64,000 bases of DNA from Rippkaea orientalis PCC 8801 (GTDB lineage Bacteria; Cyanobacteriota; Cyanobacteriia; Cyanobacteriales; Microcystaceae): assembly GCF_000021805.1 (NCBI RefSeq), contig NC_011726.1:620001-684000 (forward strand), written 5' to 3'. Positions 46,112 to 54,202 of this stretch are shown here, piece after piece (position 1 is the first letter of the stretch; each line of letters starts with the position of its first letter). Both the position numbers and the translations under genes were made by a program. The notes under the pieces are model-generated. The model had not been told where the DNA came from. It was given only the letters and a program-made list of their open reading frames with translations, and searched no databases.

Positions 46112-47239
46112 GTGAATCAAGAACGGGCTTATTGGTTAGCGTGGTCACAAATATCAGGGGTCGGACCAGTTTTATTAAAGCGTCTTGAACAACAGTTTGG
46201 CAGTTTACAAACTGCTTGGATGGTATCTAAATCAGCGTTAGGTGAAGTTGAAGGAATTGGCTTAAAATCTTTGCCTAAAATCCTAGAACAGCGATCGCAA
46301 ATTAATCCGCTTCAATTTCTCGAAGAACATTCTCAGAAAAACCCCAATTTTTGGACTCCGGCTGATGCTGACTACCCCCATTTATTAAAAGAAATTGCCA
46401 GTCCTCCGGCGGTTTTATATTATCAAGGTCAGGTCAATTTATTAGAAAATCAAGGCATTACTCCGGCTATTGGTATTGTGGGAACTCGTTACCCAACTGA
46501 ACACGGTCGTCGTTGGACTTATAGTATTACAAAAGCCTTGGTTAAGCATGGCTTTACCGTTGTTTCGGGTATGGCAGCCGGAATTGATGGGGTTGCCCAC
46601 GAAAGTTGTCTAGAAGCAGGAGGAAGAACCCTTGCCGTTTTGGGAACGGGAGTTGATATGGTGTATCCTTCCAATCATCGTCAATTGCATCGAAATATTC
46701 AGCAACAGGGCTTAATTTTGAGTGAATATCCCGCCGGAACCCCAGGCGATCGTGGTCATTTTCCAGCAAGAAATCGCATTATTGCCGGGTTAAGTCGGGC
46801 GGTATTAGTGATGGAGGCCCCCGAAAAATCTGGGGCTTTAATTACGGCGCGTTATGCTAATGAATTTGGACGAGATGTTTATACGTTACCCAATTCTCCT
46901 GATGTAGAACAGGCAAGGGGATGTTTACGATTAATTCATCAGGGGGCAGAAATGATCGTCACAGAGGGGGAATTATTAGAAATGCTGGGGGCAATTCCTC
47001 ACCTGGATCAGACGGCTAAACAATTATCTTTATTTGATGCACCGATAGCGAAACCTTTGCCTAATTTAGCCCCAGAGTTATTAAAGATTTTTCAAGCAAT
47101 TAAGACTGAAGAAACGTCCTTTGATGTGATTGTTCAAACAACTGGTTTATCCCCTGGGGAAGTATCGGGAGGACTCTTACAATTAGAGTTAGAAGGGTTA
47201 GTTAATCAATTACCGGGAATGCGTTATCAAAGACAGTAA
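46112..47239 (+). CDS. dprA: DNA-processing protein DprA
   Basis: The start is placed at GTG 46112 because AGGAGA at 46101-46106 is correctly spaced before it and the resulting N-terminus (NQERAYWLAWSQISGVGPVL) matches the family; an ATG at 46064 would add 16 residues and nearly abut the divergent cupin gene. About 375 residues: an N-terminal HhH/SAM-like part, then the Rossmann-type core with PAIGIVGTRYPTEHGRRWTY, VVSGMAAGIDGVAHESCLEA, GTGVDMVYPSNHR, FPARNRIIAGLSRAVLVMEA and a C-terminal winged-helix-like domain. DprA loads RecA on incoming single-stranded DNA during natural transformation. Confidence 0.92.
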   Translation: MNQERAYWLAWSQISGVGPVLLKRLEQQFGSLQTAWMVSKSALGEVEGIGLKSLPKILEQRSQINPLQFLEEHSQKNPNFWTPADADYPHLLKEIASPPAVLYYQGQVNLLENQGITPAIGIVGTRYPTEHGRRWTYSITKALVKHGFTVVSGMAAGIDGVAHESCLEAGGRTLAVLGTGVDMVYPSNHRQLHRNIQQQGLILSEYPAGTPGDRGHFPARNRIIAGLSRAVLVMEAPEKSGALITARYANEFGRDVYTLPNSPDVEQARGCLRLIHQGAEMIVTEGELLEMLGAIPHLDQTAKQLSLFDAPIAKPLPNLAPELLKIFQAIKTEETSFDVIVQTTGLSPGEVSGGLLQLELEGLVNQLPGMRYQRQ

Positions 47240-47244
47240 GTGGT

Positions 47245-47913
47245 TTATTTTGGCCTGGCTAAAATCAGATATTGATTAGCAATAAATTCTTCAAAAGTAT
47301 TTAGGGTTAAAAGGTTAAAAATTGCTGTTATAGAACCATTAAAAGTTTTTGCATCTCCAAGACGCAAAGAACCGTTTCCCATGACTTTTTCGACTTTATA
47401 CCCTGTATTGGTAAACAATTTTATCGAACTTTTCTTGGTAAAAAATCTAAGATGAGTTCGATCCAGAATACCAGAATGTTGATAGTTCCATTGACCATGA
47501 AATACTAATGGACCCAGAACTTTAATACTACGAACATTAGGAATACTTGCAACAATAACCCCCTTTTCAGAGAGCAAGTTTTTACAGTAATTTAACACTT
47601 CTGAGGGATATTTTAAATGCTCAAGAACGTCTAGTAAAAGTAGTAAATCAATACTTTTTTCAAACTTTTGTAGAATATCAATTTTATTTTCAATATCTCC
47701 CACAATCACTTCATCACATTGGACATGGGCTTTATTAGCGGCAGTTTCACTGATCTCAAAACCTATTGTGTAGGTAGCCAAATGATTGTCTTTGAGCCAT
47801 TTTAGCGTTGTTCCAGCACCGCACCCAATTTCAAGAACTCTGTTAACTTTGGGTGGTATAAGGGGAGCAATTTCTTGTCTAACTTGTGAGAAATAACTAT
47901 TAACTTTTGTCAT
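47245..47913 (-). CDS. Class I SAM-dependent methyltransferase
   Basis: The start MTKVNSYFSQ at 47913 is preferred; the longer frame to 47970 would run through a dispersed hairpin repeat (47962-47979). About 222 residues with the Rossmann methyltransferase core: VLEIGCGAGTTLKWL (motif I), TIGFEISETAA, IDLLLLLDVLEHLKYP (motif IV) and VIVASIPNVRS. The fold is like MetW/UbiG-type enzymes with an HLRFFTKKSSIKLF stretch common in this group. The substrate is unknown. It lies just downstream of desC on the same strand, separated by the hairpin. Confidence 0.85.
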   Translation of the reverse strand: MTKVNSYFSQVRQEIAPLIPPKVNRVLEIGCGAGTTLKWLKDNHLATYTIGFEISETAANKAHVQCDEVIVGDIENKIDILQKFEKSIDLLLLLDVLEHLKYPSEVLNYCKNLLSEKGVIVASIPNVRSIKVLGPLVFHGQWNYQHSGILDRTHLRFFTKKSSIKLFTNTGYKVEKVMGNGSLRLGDAKTFNGSITAIFNLLTLNTFEEFIANQYLILARPK

Positions 47914-47961
47914 TTTTTGAGTTGATTTTGTATTGTATAGATATTTAAGTCCATTAGTTAA

Positions 47962-47979
47962 GGTGGGCAATGCCCACCC
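47962..47979 (-). repeat. GGTGGGCA hairpin (dispersed hairpin, copy 6)
   Basis: GGTGGGCA / TGCCCACC in the context AAGGTGGGCAATGCCCACC, lying between desC and the methyltransferase gene on the minus strand. It may terminate or attenuate desC transcription. Confidence 0.6.
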
Positions 47980-47989
47980 TAAGAATCAA

Positions 47990-48814
47990 TTAATTCGTTT
48001 TCTCGGTTGGGGCTAATTTAACATTCGTGGCTAAGCCAAGGAATTGTAATAATTGAATGGTCATCCAAGTAATATCAATTTCCCACCAAGATAACCCATG
48101 ACGGGCAGAGTATTGATAAGCATGGTGATTATTATGCCAACCTTCCCCAAAGGTAAGAACCGCAACCCACCAACAATTCTTGGAATGATCGTCAGATTCA
48201 TGACTTTGATAGCCGAATTTGTGGGTAGCACTATTGACAAACCAAGTAAAGTGAAACACCATAACTAAACGGACAAAAATACCCCAAATAACAAAAGACC
48301 ATCCTCCCAAAACATAGAGTAATAGTCCTAAGGCTACTTGGATTAAAATCATATATTTTTGACAGAATTGATAAAAGGGATCTTCTGCAATATCTTGGGT
48401 ATAACGTGGGACATCATTGTCCGCCGGAATTTTATGTAGCATCCATCCCAGGTGACTCCACCAAAACCCTAAATTAGAATTATGGGGATCGTTTTGTGTA
48501 TCAGAATATTTATGATGGATTCGGTGTAATCCAACCCACTGAATTGGACCCCCTTGACAGGCTAAAGTTCCACAAAAAACCAGGAAGTATTCTAGCCATT
48601 TTGGTGCTTGAAAACTCCGATGAGTGACCAAGCGATGGAATCCTAAGGTAATACCGAGGGCTCCCGTTACCCAATAGAGGAAAAGAGTAACCCCAACTGC
48701 TCCCCAACTGAAATTACTAGGCAAAAAAGCCAGTAATGCTACTAGGTGAATAGTAGCCATATAAAGAATAATCGCCCAGTCGAGGGGTAGTTTTTGAGAT
48801 GTGGCAACAGTCAT
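47990..48814 (-). CDS. desC: Acyl-lipid delta-9 desaturase
   Basis: A 274-residue membrane di-iron desaturase with four helices and the three histidine boxes: HRLVTHR (about residues 60-66), HRIHHKYSDTQNDPH (about 97-111) and HNNHHAYQ (about 233-240). The short length and box sequences match cyanobacterial DesC, which introduces the first double bond at delta-9 in acyl chains bound to glycerolipids and is needed for membrane fluidity. A palindrome sits upstream at 48851. In cyanobacteria desC is largely constitutive. Confidence 0.9.
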   Translation of the reverse strand: MTVATSQKLPLDWAIILYMATIHLVALLAFLPSNFSWGAVGVTLFLYWVTGALGITLGFHRLVTHRSFQAPKWLEYFLVFCGTLACQGGPIQWVGLHRIHHKYSDTQNDPHNSNLGFWWSHLGWMLHKIPADNDVPRYTQDIAEDPFYQFCQKYMILIQVALGLLLYVLGGWSFVIWGIFVRLVMVFHFTWFVNSATHKFGYQSHESDDHSKNCWWVAVLTFGEGWHNNHHAYQYSARHGLSWWEIDITWMTIQLLQFLGLATNVKLAPTEKTN

Positions 48815-48850
48815 GTAGTAACCTGAATGTAAACGTGATTAAAACAAATA

Positions 48851-48870
48851 TCATGTTTCTAAAAACATGA
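48851..48870 (-). promoter_or_regulatory. Palindrome upstream of desC
   Basis: TCATGTTT-CTAA-AAACATGA, a perfect 8-bp inverted repeat 37-56 bases before the desC ATG. The distance fits an operator or a 5'-leader hairpin. Confidence 0.45.
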
Positions 48871-49001
48871 AGATTTATCAATAATTCAATTATGGAAACA
48901 ATGGGTCATAAAAATTGAATTCTTTAGTTTTTTTTAAGAAACAATATTGATAGACTTTTGACATAATTGAACTAGAGGTTTTCTATTCATTTGACAGAAA
49001 T

Positions 49002-49046
49002 AACCCTTTGGGGTTTCAATCAATAATAAGCACTAAAGTTGTGCTT
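49002..49046 (+). promoter_or_regulatory. Two small leader hairpins before the PLP-enzyme gene
   Basis: AACCC-TTTG-GGGTT (49002-49015) and AAGCAC-TAAAGTT-GTGCTT (49029-49046, followed by TT). The second ends about 12 bases before the ATG at 49058, where it would affect translation. No known riboswitch consensus is seen. Confidence 0.35.
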
Positions 49047-49057
49047 TTAGCAACCAA

Positions 49058-50281
49058 ATGAACAGCGTAACGCTTTTGCAAGAAGCCGAGAAGGCACTTT
49101 TACCAATTTTTTCGGAAATTGACGCTCAGGTCAAGTATAATCTCAAAAAAACCTTAGATGCTTTTCGGTATCACCGTGTAGGAGTCCATCACTTTGCTAG
49201 TGTTAGCGGCTATGGACACGACGATCTTGGAAGAGAAACCCTAGATCGGGTGTTTGCCCAAGTCATGGGGGCACAAGCAGCAGCGGTTCGAGTACAATTT
49301 GTCTCAGGGACTCATGCGATCGCCTGTGCTTTGTTTGGCATACTTCGTCCAGGGGACGAAATGTTAGCCGTGATGGGTTCCCCCTACGACACCCTCGAAG
49401 AAGTGATTGGTCTGCGAGGCAGTGGTCAGGGCTCCCTCAAGGATTTTAACATTGATTATCGAGAACTGCCGTTAACGGATCAAGGAAACCTCGATTGGGA
49501 AGGGTTGAAAACGGCTATTAGAGATAAGACTCGACTGGTTTTAATTCAACGTTCCTGTGGGTATTCTTGGCGCAAAAGCCTATCCATTGCAGAAATTGAG
49601 CAAATTATTCAAATCGTTAAACAGCAAAATCCTGATACGATTTGCTTTGTGGATAATTGTTATGGAGAATTTATTGAAACCCTGGAACCAACAGCCGTTG
49701 GGGTTGATCTCATGGCAGGTTCATTAATCAAAAATCCTGGAGGAACTGTAGTGACAGCCGGGGGATATATCGCTGGCAAAAAAGAGCTTGTAGAAGCTGC
49801 TGCTTGCCGCTTAACTGCCCCTGGGATTGGTACTGAAGGGGGGGCTACATTAGATCAAAATCGTCTGTTATTTCAGGGATTATTCCTCGCTCCCCAGATG
49901 GTAGGAGAAGCCATCAAAGGGAGTCATTTGATTGCGTATATTTTCGATCAATTGGGCTATCCGGTCAATCCTCCCCCCTTGGTTCCCCGTCATGATATTA
50001 TCCAGGCAATTCAATTGGGTTCTCCTGATAAGCTGATTGCCTTCTGTAAAGCCATTCAAGGCTATTCTCCGGTGGGGTCTTATCTGGACCCCGTTCCTGC
50101 CGAAATGCCAGGGTATGAGAGCCAATTAGTCATGGCTGGTGGTACGTTTATTGATGGCAGTACCTCAGAATTTTCGGCTGATGGTCCTTTGCGCGAACCC
50201 TATATCGTCTTTTGTCAGGGGGGAACCCATTGGACTCATGTTGCGATCGCCTTAGAAGCAGCTATTGATGCAATAATCTAA
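49058..50281 (+). CDS. Methionine gamma-lyase/aluminium-resistance-type PLP enzyme
   Basis: A 407-residue fold-type I PLP protein. FRYHRVGVHHFASVSGYGHD (about residues 36-55) is the hallmark of the aluminium-resistance (YnbB-like) family. VQFVSGTHAIACALFGILRP (about 79-98), VDNCYGEF and MAGSLIKNPGGTV with the PLP lysine (about 227) follow. Databases call it methionine gamma-lyase family or aluminium resistance protein; the true reaction is uncertain. A hairpin with T-run follows at 50358. Confidence 0.85.
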   Translation: MNSVTLLQEAEKALLPIFSEIDAQVKYNLKKTLDAFRYHRVGVHHFASVSGYGHDDLGRETLDRVFAQVMGAQAAAVRVQFVSGTHAIACALFGILRPGDEMLAVMGSPYDTLEEVIGLRGSGQGSLKDFNIDYRELPLTDQGNLDWEGLKTAIRDKTRLVLIQRSCGYSWRKSLSIAEIEQIIQIVKQQNPDTICFVDNCYGEFIETLEPTAVGVDLMAGSLIKNPGGTVVTAGGYIAGKKELVEAAACRLTAPGIGTEGGATLDQNRLLFQGLFLAPQMVGEAIKGSHLIAYIFDQLGYPVNPPPLVPRHDIIQAIQLGSPDKLIAFCKAIQGYSPVGSYLDPVPAEMPGYESQLVMAGGTFIDGSTSEFSADGPLREPYIVFCQGGTHWTHVAIALEAAIDAII

Positions 50282-50357
50282 TAGTAGGGAACAGTGAACA
50301 AATTAAGAGATACAGCCATTCTAACTTCTGATGAAACGTTCAGGAACTTATTAAGTA

Positions 50358-50390
50358 GGAGCGAACCTCTGTTCGCCTCTATATTTTTTT
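50358..50390 (+). terminator. GCGAAC hairpin with T-run
   Basis: GGAGCGAAC-CTCT-GTTCGCCTCT then ATATTTTTTT, about 77 bases past the PLP-enzyme stop. A similar GCGAAC/GTTCG hairpin is at 53177-53196, so this is another small dispersed repeat. Confidence 0.5.
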
Positions 50391-50453
50391 AGTTTCTAGT
50401 CATTTTTGGTTGGCGTTTGGGAATACTGTTGAAAGTAGTACCAAATAAGTTTT

Positions 50454-50634
50454 ATGACTGAACGTAACTGGACTGAATTAGCTGAGTATATCACTGTTGG
50501 GGCATCTTTTGTTGGTGCGATCGCTACTTTTGTGACTAAGGAAGTGATGCTAACTGCTACCCCTCTGACTCTTGCACTTACTCTTAATATTTTGAATCGT
50601 CAAAAGCAAGTTAAGTTGATGATTAACAATATTA
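50454..50634 (+). pseudogene. 5' part of a coiled-coil membrane gene split by IS630
   Basis: The frame begins MTERNWTELAEYITVGASFV and encodes a hydrophobic region (about residues 10-50, ending in TATPLTLALTLNILNRQKQV). At 50634 it runs into the insertion sequence; the annotated frame would continue to 50705 only by reading IS DNA. Joining base 50634 to 51720 restores the frame directly into the 3' part (NINESMSVLQTQG). The intact gene would have 513 codons. It is probably inactive now unless the 3' part is translated separately. Confidence 0.75.
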
Positions 50635-51717
50635 AGTGCCTAAACAAAATTAATTACATATTCTTGACCAAAATTATCAAGCACTTTTTTAAGATAATTA
50701 AGTAAGCTTGTCCAATTCTCATAAGCATCAACTTCAACCCACTCATATTTAACAAATTTCCATAAAATTTCAATTAAATTTTGCTGAGGTGAGTAAGTAG
50801 GCAACCAGAATATTTTTAAATTTCTTTGCTCCCATTCTTCTAGCTTTTTGAGCAGATTATCGCTGGTATGAATTGACGCTTGATCCATAATAATTACCGT
50901 TTGTTTGGATAGGTTTTGGCTAAATTTATCCAAAAAGTTAATCACGACTTGACTATTAATATTGCTTGAGTAAATTTCGTAGTAAAGTTCATGATGACGA
51001 TTCATTAATCCTAACACATTTATTCTTTTACTTTGAGAACTTTTTAGAGTTATTGTTGAGCCTTTTTCCTGCCAAGCATAAGGAATATATGGCATTAGAG
51101 AAAATCCACTTTCATCCAAATATCTTAAATCTATTTCTCCTTTTTTATCTTGCTCTTTGAGTTCCAACAACTTAGGCATTTTGACCTCTAACTCCCATTC
51201 TTCAGGACTTTTGGCTAGTCCTCTTTTCATTCTTTTCCAAAGCATATTCAGCTTTTTTATTATTCTTTTAATGGTTTCTTTGCTGACATCTATTTTCCAC
51301 TGTTGATAAATTTTTAAGGCAACTTTTTTGAGGTTTTTAGGTTCTTCCTTTACCCATTGCTTTATATGCTCTTGTTGTTCCTGACTTAATTTCGCTTTTC
51401 TCCCTCTTCCTTTTTCATTATACAGCCCTAATAATCCTTGGGCTTCCCATCTATTTAGCCAATTATAGATAGTTTTTTCACTCACTCTAAATAGTTTTCT
51501 TAATTGAGGAATAGACACTCTTTCATAACTCAAGATTATACATTGAGATCTATTTCTCACTTGAGGAGATTTACTTAAACGACTTATTGTTATTAAAAGT
51601 TTCTTAGTTTCTGTACTTAGTTCTCTCAAAAGTATCATAGCTTTTTGTAATTTTGGAGGGTTGCTTTTATGATATATTATTATGTCTAACTTTTGTAATT
51701 AATTTTGTGTGATCACT
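50635..51717. mobile_element. IS630-family insertion sequence
   Basis: A 1083-bp element. Its ends are 24-bp imperfect terminal inverted repeats (50635-50658 and 51694-51717; AGTG...CAAAATTAATTACA, 20 of 24 identical). It is flanked by TA at 50633-50634 and 51718-51719, the target duplication typical of IS630/Tc1-mariner. It carries one intact transposase gene on the minus strand, whose stop lies inside the left repeat. The high quality of ends and gene suggests a recent insertion. Confidence 0.88.
50640..51638 (-). CDS. IS630-family transposase
   Basis: A 332-residue DDE transposase in one uninterrupted frame. Residues 1-120 have helix-turn-helix motifs (SIPQLRKLFRVSEKTIYNWL). The catalytic domain carries the three acidic residues in YLDESGFS, VIIMDQASIHTS and TYSPQQNLIEILWKF (D, D, E). 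The length is normal for a non-frameshifted IS630 transposase. It should be active. It lies inside the coiled-coil gene in antisense orientation. Confidence 0.93.
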   Translation of the reverse strand: MILLRELSTETKKLLITISRLSKSPQVRNRSQCIILSYERVSIPQLRKLFRVSEKTIYNWLNRWEAQGLLGLYNEKGRGRKAKLSQEQQEHIKQWVKEEPKNLKKVALKIYQQWKIDVSKETIKRIIKKLNMLWKRMKRGLAKSPEEWELEVKMPKLLELKEQDKKGEIDLRYLDESGFSLMPYIPYAWQEKGSTITLKSSQSKRINVLGLMNRHHELYYEIYSSNINSQVVINFLDKFSQNLSKQTVIIMDQASIHTSDNLLKKLEEWEQRNLKIFWLPTYSPQQNLIEILWKFVKYEWVEVDAYENWTSLLNYLKKVLDNFGQEYVINFV

Positions 51718-51727
51718 TAATGAGTCT

Positions 51728-53080
51728 ATGTCAGTATTACAAACTCAAGGAGTAGATAGTAATCAAATTGATACAATCACTAAAAAAGTTGAATTGCTAT
51801 CACAAAGTTTTCACTTCATTCATCCTTTAACGGAAAAAATTGAACAATCCGAACAATCGTTACAGCAATTAACTCAAACGGTTCATCAAACTGAAACTAA
51901 AACCGATCACCTCTCTCAATTGCTTGAGGAGAATGAACACAAAGTAGCTGAAGTGATTCAACTAATTCATCCTTTAACGGAAAGAATTAATCACTCGGAA
52001 CAATCGTTAGAGCAATTAACTAAAACGGTTCATCAAACTGAAACTAAAACTGATAGCCTCTCTCAATTGCTTGAGGAAAATGAACACAAAGTAGCTGAAG
52101 TGATTCAACTAATTCATCCTTTAACGGAAAAAATTGAACAATCCGAACAGTCGTTACAGCAATTAACTAAAACGGTTCATCAAACTGAAACTAAAACTGA
52201 TAGCCTCTCTCAATTGCTTGAGGAAAATGAACACAAAGTAGCTGAAGTGATTCAACTAATTCATCCTTTAACGGAAAAAATTGAACAATCCGAACAGTCG
52301 TTACAGCAATTAACTAAAACGGTTTATCAGACTGAAACTAAAACCGATAACCTCTCTCAATTGCTTGAGGAAAATGAACACAAAGTAGCTGAAGTGATTC
52401 AATTCATTCATCCTTTAACGGAAAAAATTAATCACTCGGAACAATCGTTACAGCAGTTAACTCAAACAGTTCATCAAACTGAAACTAAAACCGATAACCT
52501 CTCTCAATTGCTTCAGGAAAATGAACAACAATTAACTCAACGTCAACGCTTGTTAAGTGAGAAATTAGAGTGGCAACTCAGTCAAGTAAAACAGTTCTGT
52601 GAAAACACAATTCTAACTTTAGAGTCTCAAATGACTACCCAAAATGAAGAGAGGATGCAACAAATTATCAGTCTTGATCAAAAATTAGAGAAATTTCTTA
52701 ATTCAGAACCACAAGAATTGATAGGAGAAGATTTAAAAACTCAATTGAATGAGTTAAACTCTCAAATTTTGATTATCAGTCAAACCCTACAAAATTTGCA
52801 AAATATCATCCCCAAAAGAGTTGATTATGTCCATAATGAGATGCAAGAGAATATAACTGACATTAACCTAAAAATAGATGAACTCAGAAAGTCTATTAAC
52901 TCTGTTGTCGAACAATTTCAACTCAAGTTGAGTCAACTTGAAAAGTTATTTCAACTCTCATCATCTGAACAAGAAGAACCGACAATAGAAGTTGCTTCTA
53001 ATAGTGGTATTTTTTCTCAATTAGAAAATACCTTAGAACCTCTGAAGAATGGGACATTTTTTACTCGTTTTAATCAATAA
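51728..53080 (+). CDS. 3' part of split coiled-coil protein with 49-residue repeats
   Basis: 450 residues, almost all predicted coiled coil rich in Gln, Glu, Thr and Leu. Five tandem copies of a 49-residue unit (HPLTEKIEQSEQSLQQLT, HQTETKTDSLSQLLEENEH, KVAEVIQLI) run from about residue 32 to 270. Nonrepeated coiled coil then runs to about 420, with a short hydrophobic-poor tail. The ATG at 51728 is internal to the original gene (three codons past the IS junction). It lacks the N-terminal hydrophobic anchor encoded at 50454-50634. A structural role, possibly membrane-anchored, is inferred. Confidence 0.7.
   Translation: MSVLQTQGVDSNQIDTITKKVELLSQSFHFIHPLTEKIEQSEQSLQQLTQTVHQTETKTDHLSQLLEENEHKVAEVIQLIHPLTERINHSEQSLEQLTKTVHQTETKTDSLSQLLEENEHKVAEVIQLIHPLTEKIEQSEQSLQQLTKTVHQTETKTDSLSQLLEENEHKVAEVIQLIHPLTEKIEQSEQSLQQLTKTVYQTETKTDNLSQLLEENEHKVAEVIQFIHPLTEKINHSEQSLQQLTQTVHQTETKTDNLSQLLQENEQQLTQRQRLLSEKLEWQLSQVKQFCENTILTLESQMTTQNEERMQQIISLDQKLEKFLNSEPQELIGEDLKTQLNELNSQILIISQTLQNLQNIIPKRVDYVHNEMQENITDINLKIDELRKSINSVVEQFQLKLSQLEKLFQLSSSEQEEPTIEVASNSGIFSQLENTLEPLKNGTFFTRFNQ
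51821..52541 (+). repeat. 147-bp in-frame tandem repeat, about five units
   Basis: CATCCTTTAACGG recurs at 51821, 51968, 52115, 52262 and 52409, exactly 147 bp apart. Adjacent units are nearly identical at nucleotide level (units 2-4 most), which indicates recent expansion or homogenisation by recombination. The last unit is incomplete. Confidence 0.92.
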
Positions 53081-53176
53081 AAATAGATTACAGCGTGAAT
53101 AACAATGATTAGTTTTGACAACAATAAACTTTCAATTTAACCTATTCTACGCAATTTTGATTGATAATTCCTTTAG

Positions 53177-53196
53177 GGGCGAACGGCTGTTCGTCC
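53177..53196. repeat. GGGCGAAC/GTTCGTCC hairpin
   Basis: An 8-bp imperfect stem lying against the stop of the RNase III-like gene on the minus strand and after the coiled-coil gene on the plus strand. It is related to the hairpin at 50358 and may terminate either gene. Confidence 0.45.
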
Positions 53197-54168
53197 TTAT
53201 CCTTCATTTTTGCTACTAAGATCCATCAATTCATGAAAGCGTTCTCTTCCTTCATTGTAATCTTTACTTTCGTAGCCCATAACTTGACGAATAATCCATT
53301 TTTGGGGTATACCATCTTTAAGAAAAATAGCGATCGCATCGTGCCACACTTCCTCTTCATCAACACAATTTTTAATCCACCATTCCCCCGTTTTCTTAAA
53401 GCTCGTTTTACTATTTTCTTGGCTAAAATAAAGATACATTGCTCCTAGAATACAAGAAAATGAATTATTAGGAATTTTTGGGTTTTGATTATTAATAATT
53501 TGCCAATCTTCCGAGGTTATTTTACTAATATAGTCGCTTTCTTTTTCCGATGATACCAAAGTTTTATACACTTTAGTTAATCGAGGGGGATTAATATAAG
53601 GAAGAAGTCGATATAAATAATCAGTAACTATTGCCTTATATAACGCATCTCCTAAAAATTTTAATTGCTTTTCTGGAAATACTCTTTCTTGATTTTTCTT
53701 TAAATGACGTTCTAATAAAGGGGCAATTAATTGTTTATTCAGCCAATTATATGTCTGGGAATAACCCCGATCAATTTCTAGAGCTCCTACTAAGGCTTTC
53801 AAGGCTTTTTCAAAGGGATTATTACGCTTTATTTTGAGCCGATACCTTTCATCTTTTAGGGCTAAAAATGGGAAAGTTTCCCCTAATCCTAGGTTAAACC
53901 AAAGAGTGGTTAATCGTTCACCTTCTTCTAATTTATCGCGTAATGCGCTGAGTTTGCTAACCGCTAAATAGGGACAGTTTTGATAAAGATAATCAGTAAT
54001 TACTAATCTTAAAATTGTTTCGCCAAGGTATTCTAGCCGTTCATTATCTTTTTCGGGTTCATTGATTTGTTGAGCGTAGGAAGGATGAATTAGACATAAG
54101 AAAAGTAGCTCACTATTTTTGAAATTAATACCGATTTTGTCTTCTACCGATGAGGATTTCCATTCCAT
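53197..54168 (-). CDS. Double RNase III-like protein lacking catalytic residues
   Basis: A 323-residue protein with two RNase III-type helical domains. Domain 1 (about residues 10-155) has NERLEYLGETIL (42-53): the first two glutamates are kept but the Asp of the usual GD is Glu50, and the later DxxE motif reads KALK before ALVGA. Domain 2 (about 165-265) has QLKFLGDAL with the Glu positions replaced by Lys, and its DxxE motif reads NSFS. There is no double-stranded RNA-binding domain. On these alignments neither domain has a complete metal site, so a non-cleaving RNA-binding or scaffold role is inferred. The 3' end abuts a hairpin. Confidence 0.7.
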   Translation of the reverse strand: MEWKSSSVEDKIGINFKNSELLFLCLIHPSYAQQINEPEKDNERLEYLGETILRLVITDYLYQNCPYLAVSKLSALRDKLEEGERLTTLWFNLGLGETFPFLALKDERYRLKIKRNNPFEKALKALVGALEIDRGYSQTYNWLNKQLIAPLLERHLKKNQERVFPEKQLKFLGDALYKAIVTDYLYRLLPYINPPRLTKVYKTLVSSEKESDYISKITSEDWQIINNQNPKIPNNSFSCILGAMYLYFSQENSKTSFKKTGEWWIKNCVDEEEVWHDAIAIFLKDGIPQKWIIRQVMGYESKDYNEGRERFHELMDLSSKNEG

Positions 54169-54202
54169 TTTCTCTTTGACTCCAATTCATCCATTTTTTT
54201 GA

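Noticed and set aside
48970-49057. SAM or other riboswitch in front of the methionine gamma-lyase-like gene
   Set aside because: Only two short hairpins are present; no multi-stem conserved core could be recognised.
51821-52541. Regular repeats considered as a CRISPR array
   Set aside because: The 147-bp period is in frame, units are contiguous without unique spacers, and they encode coiled coil.
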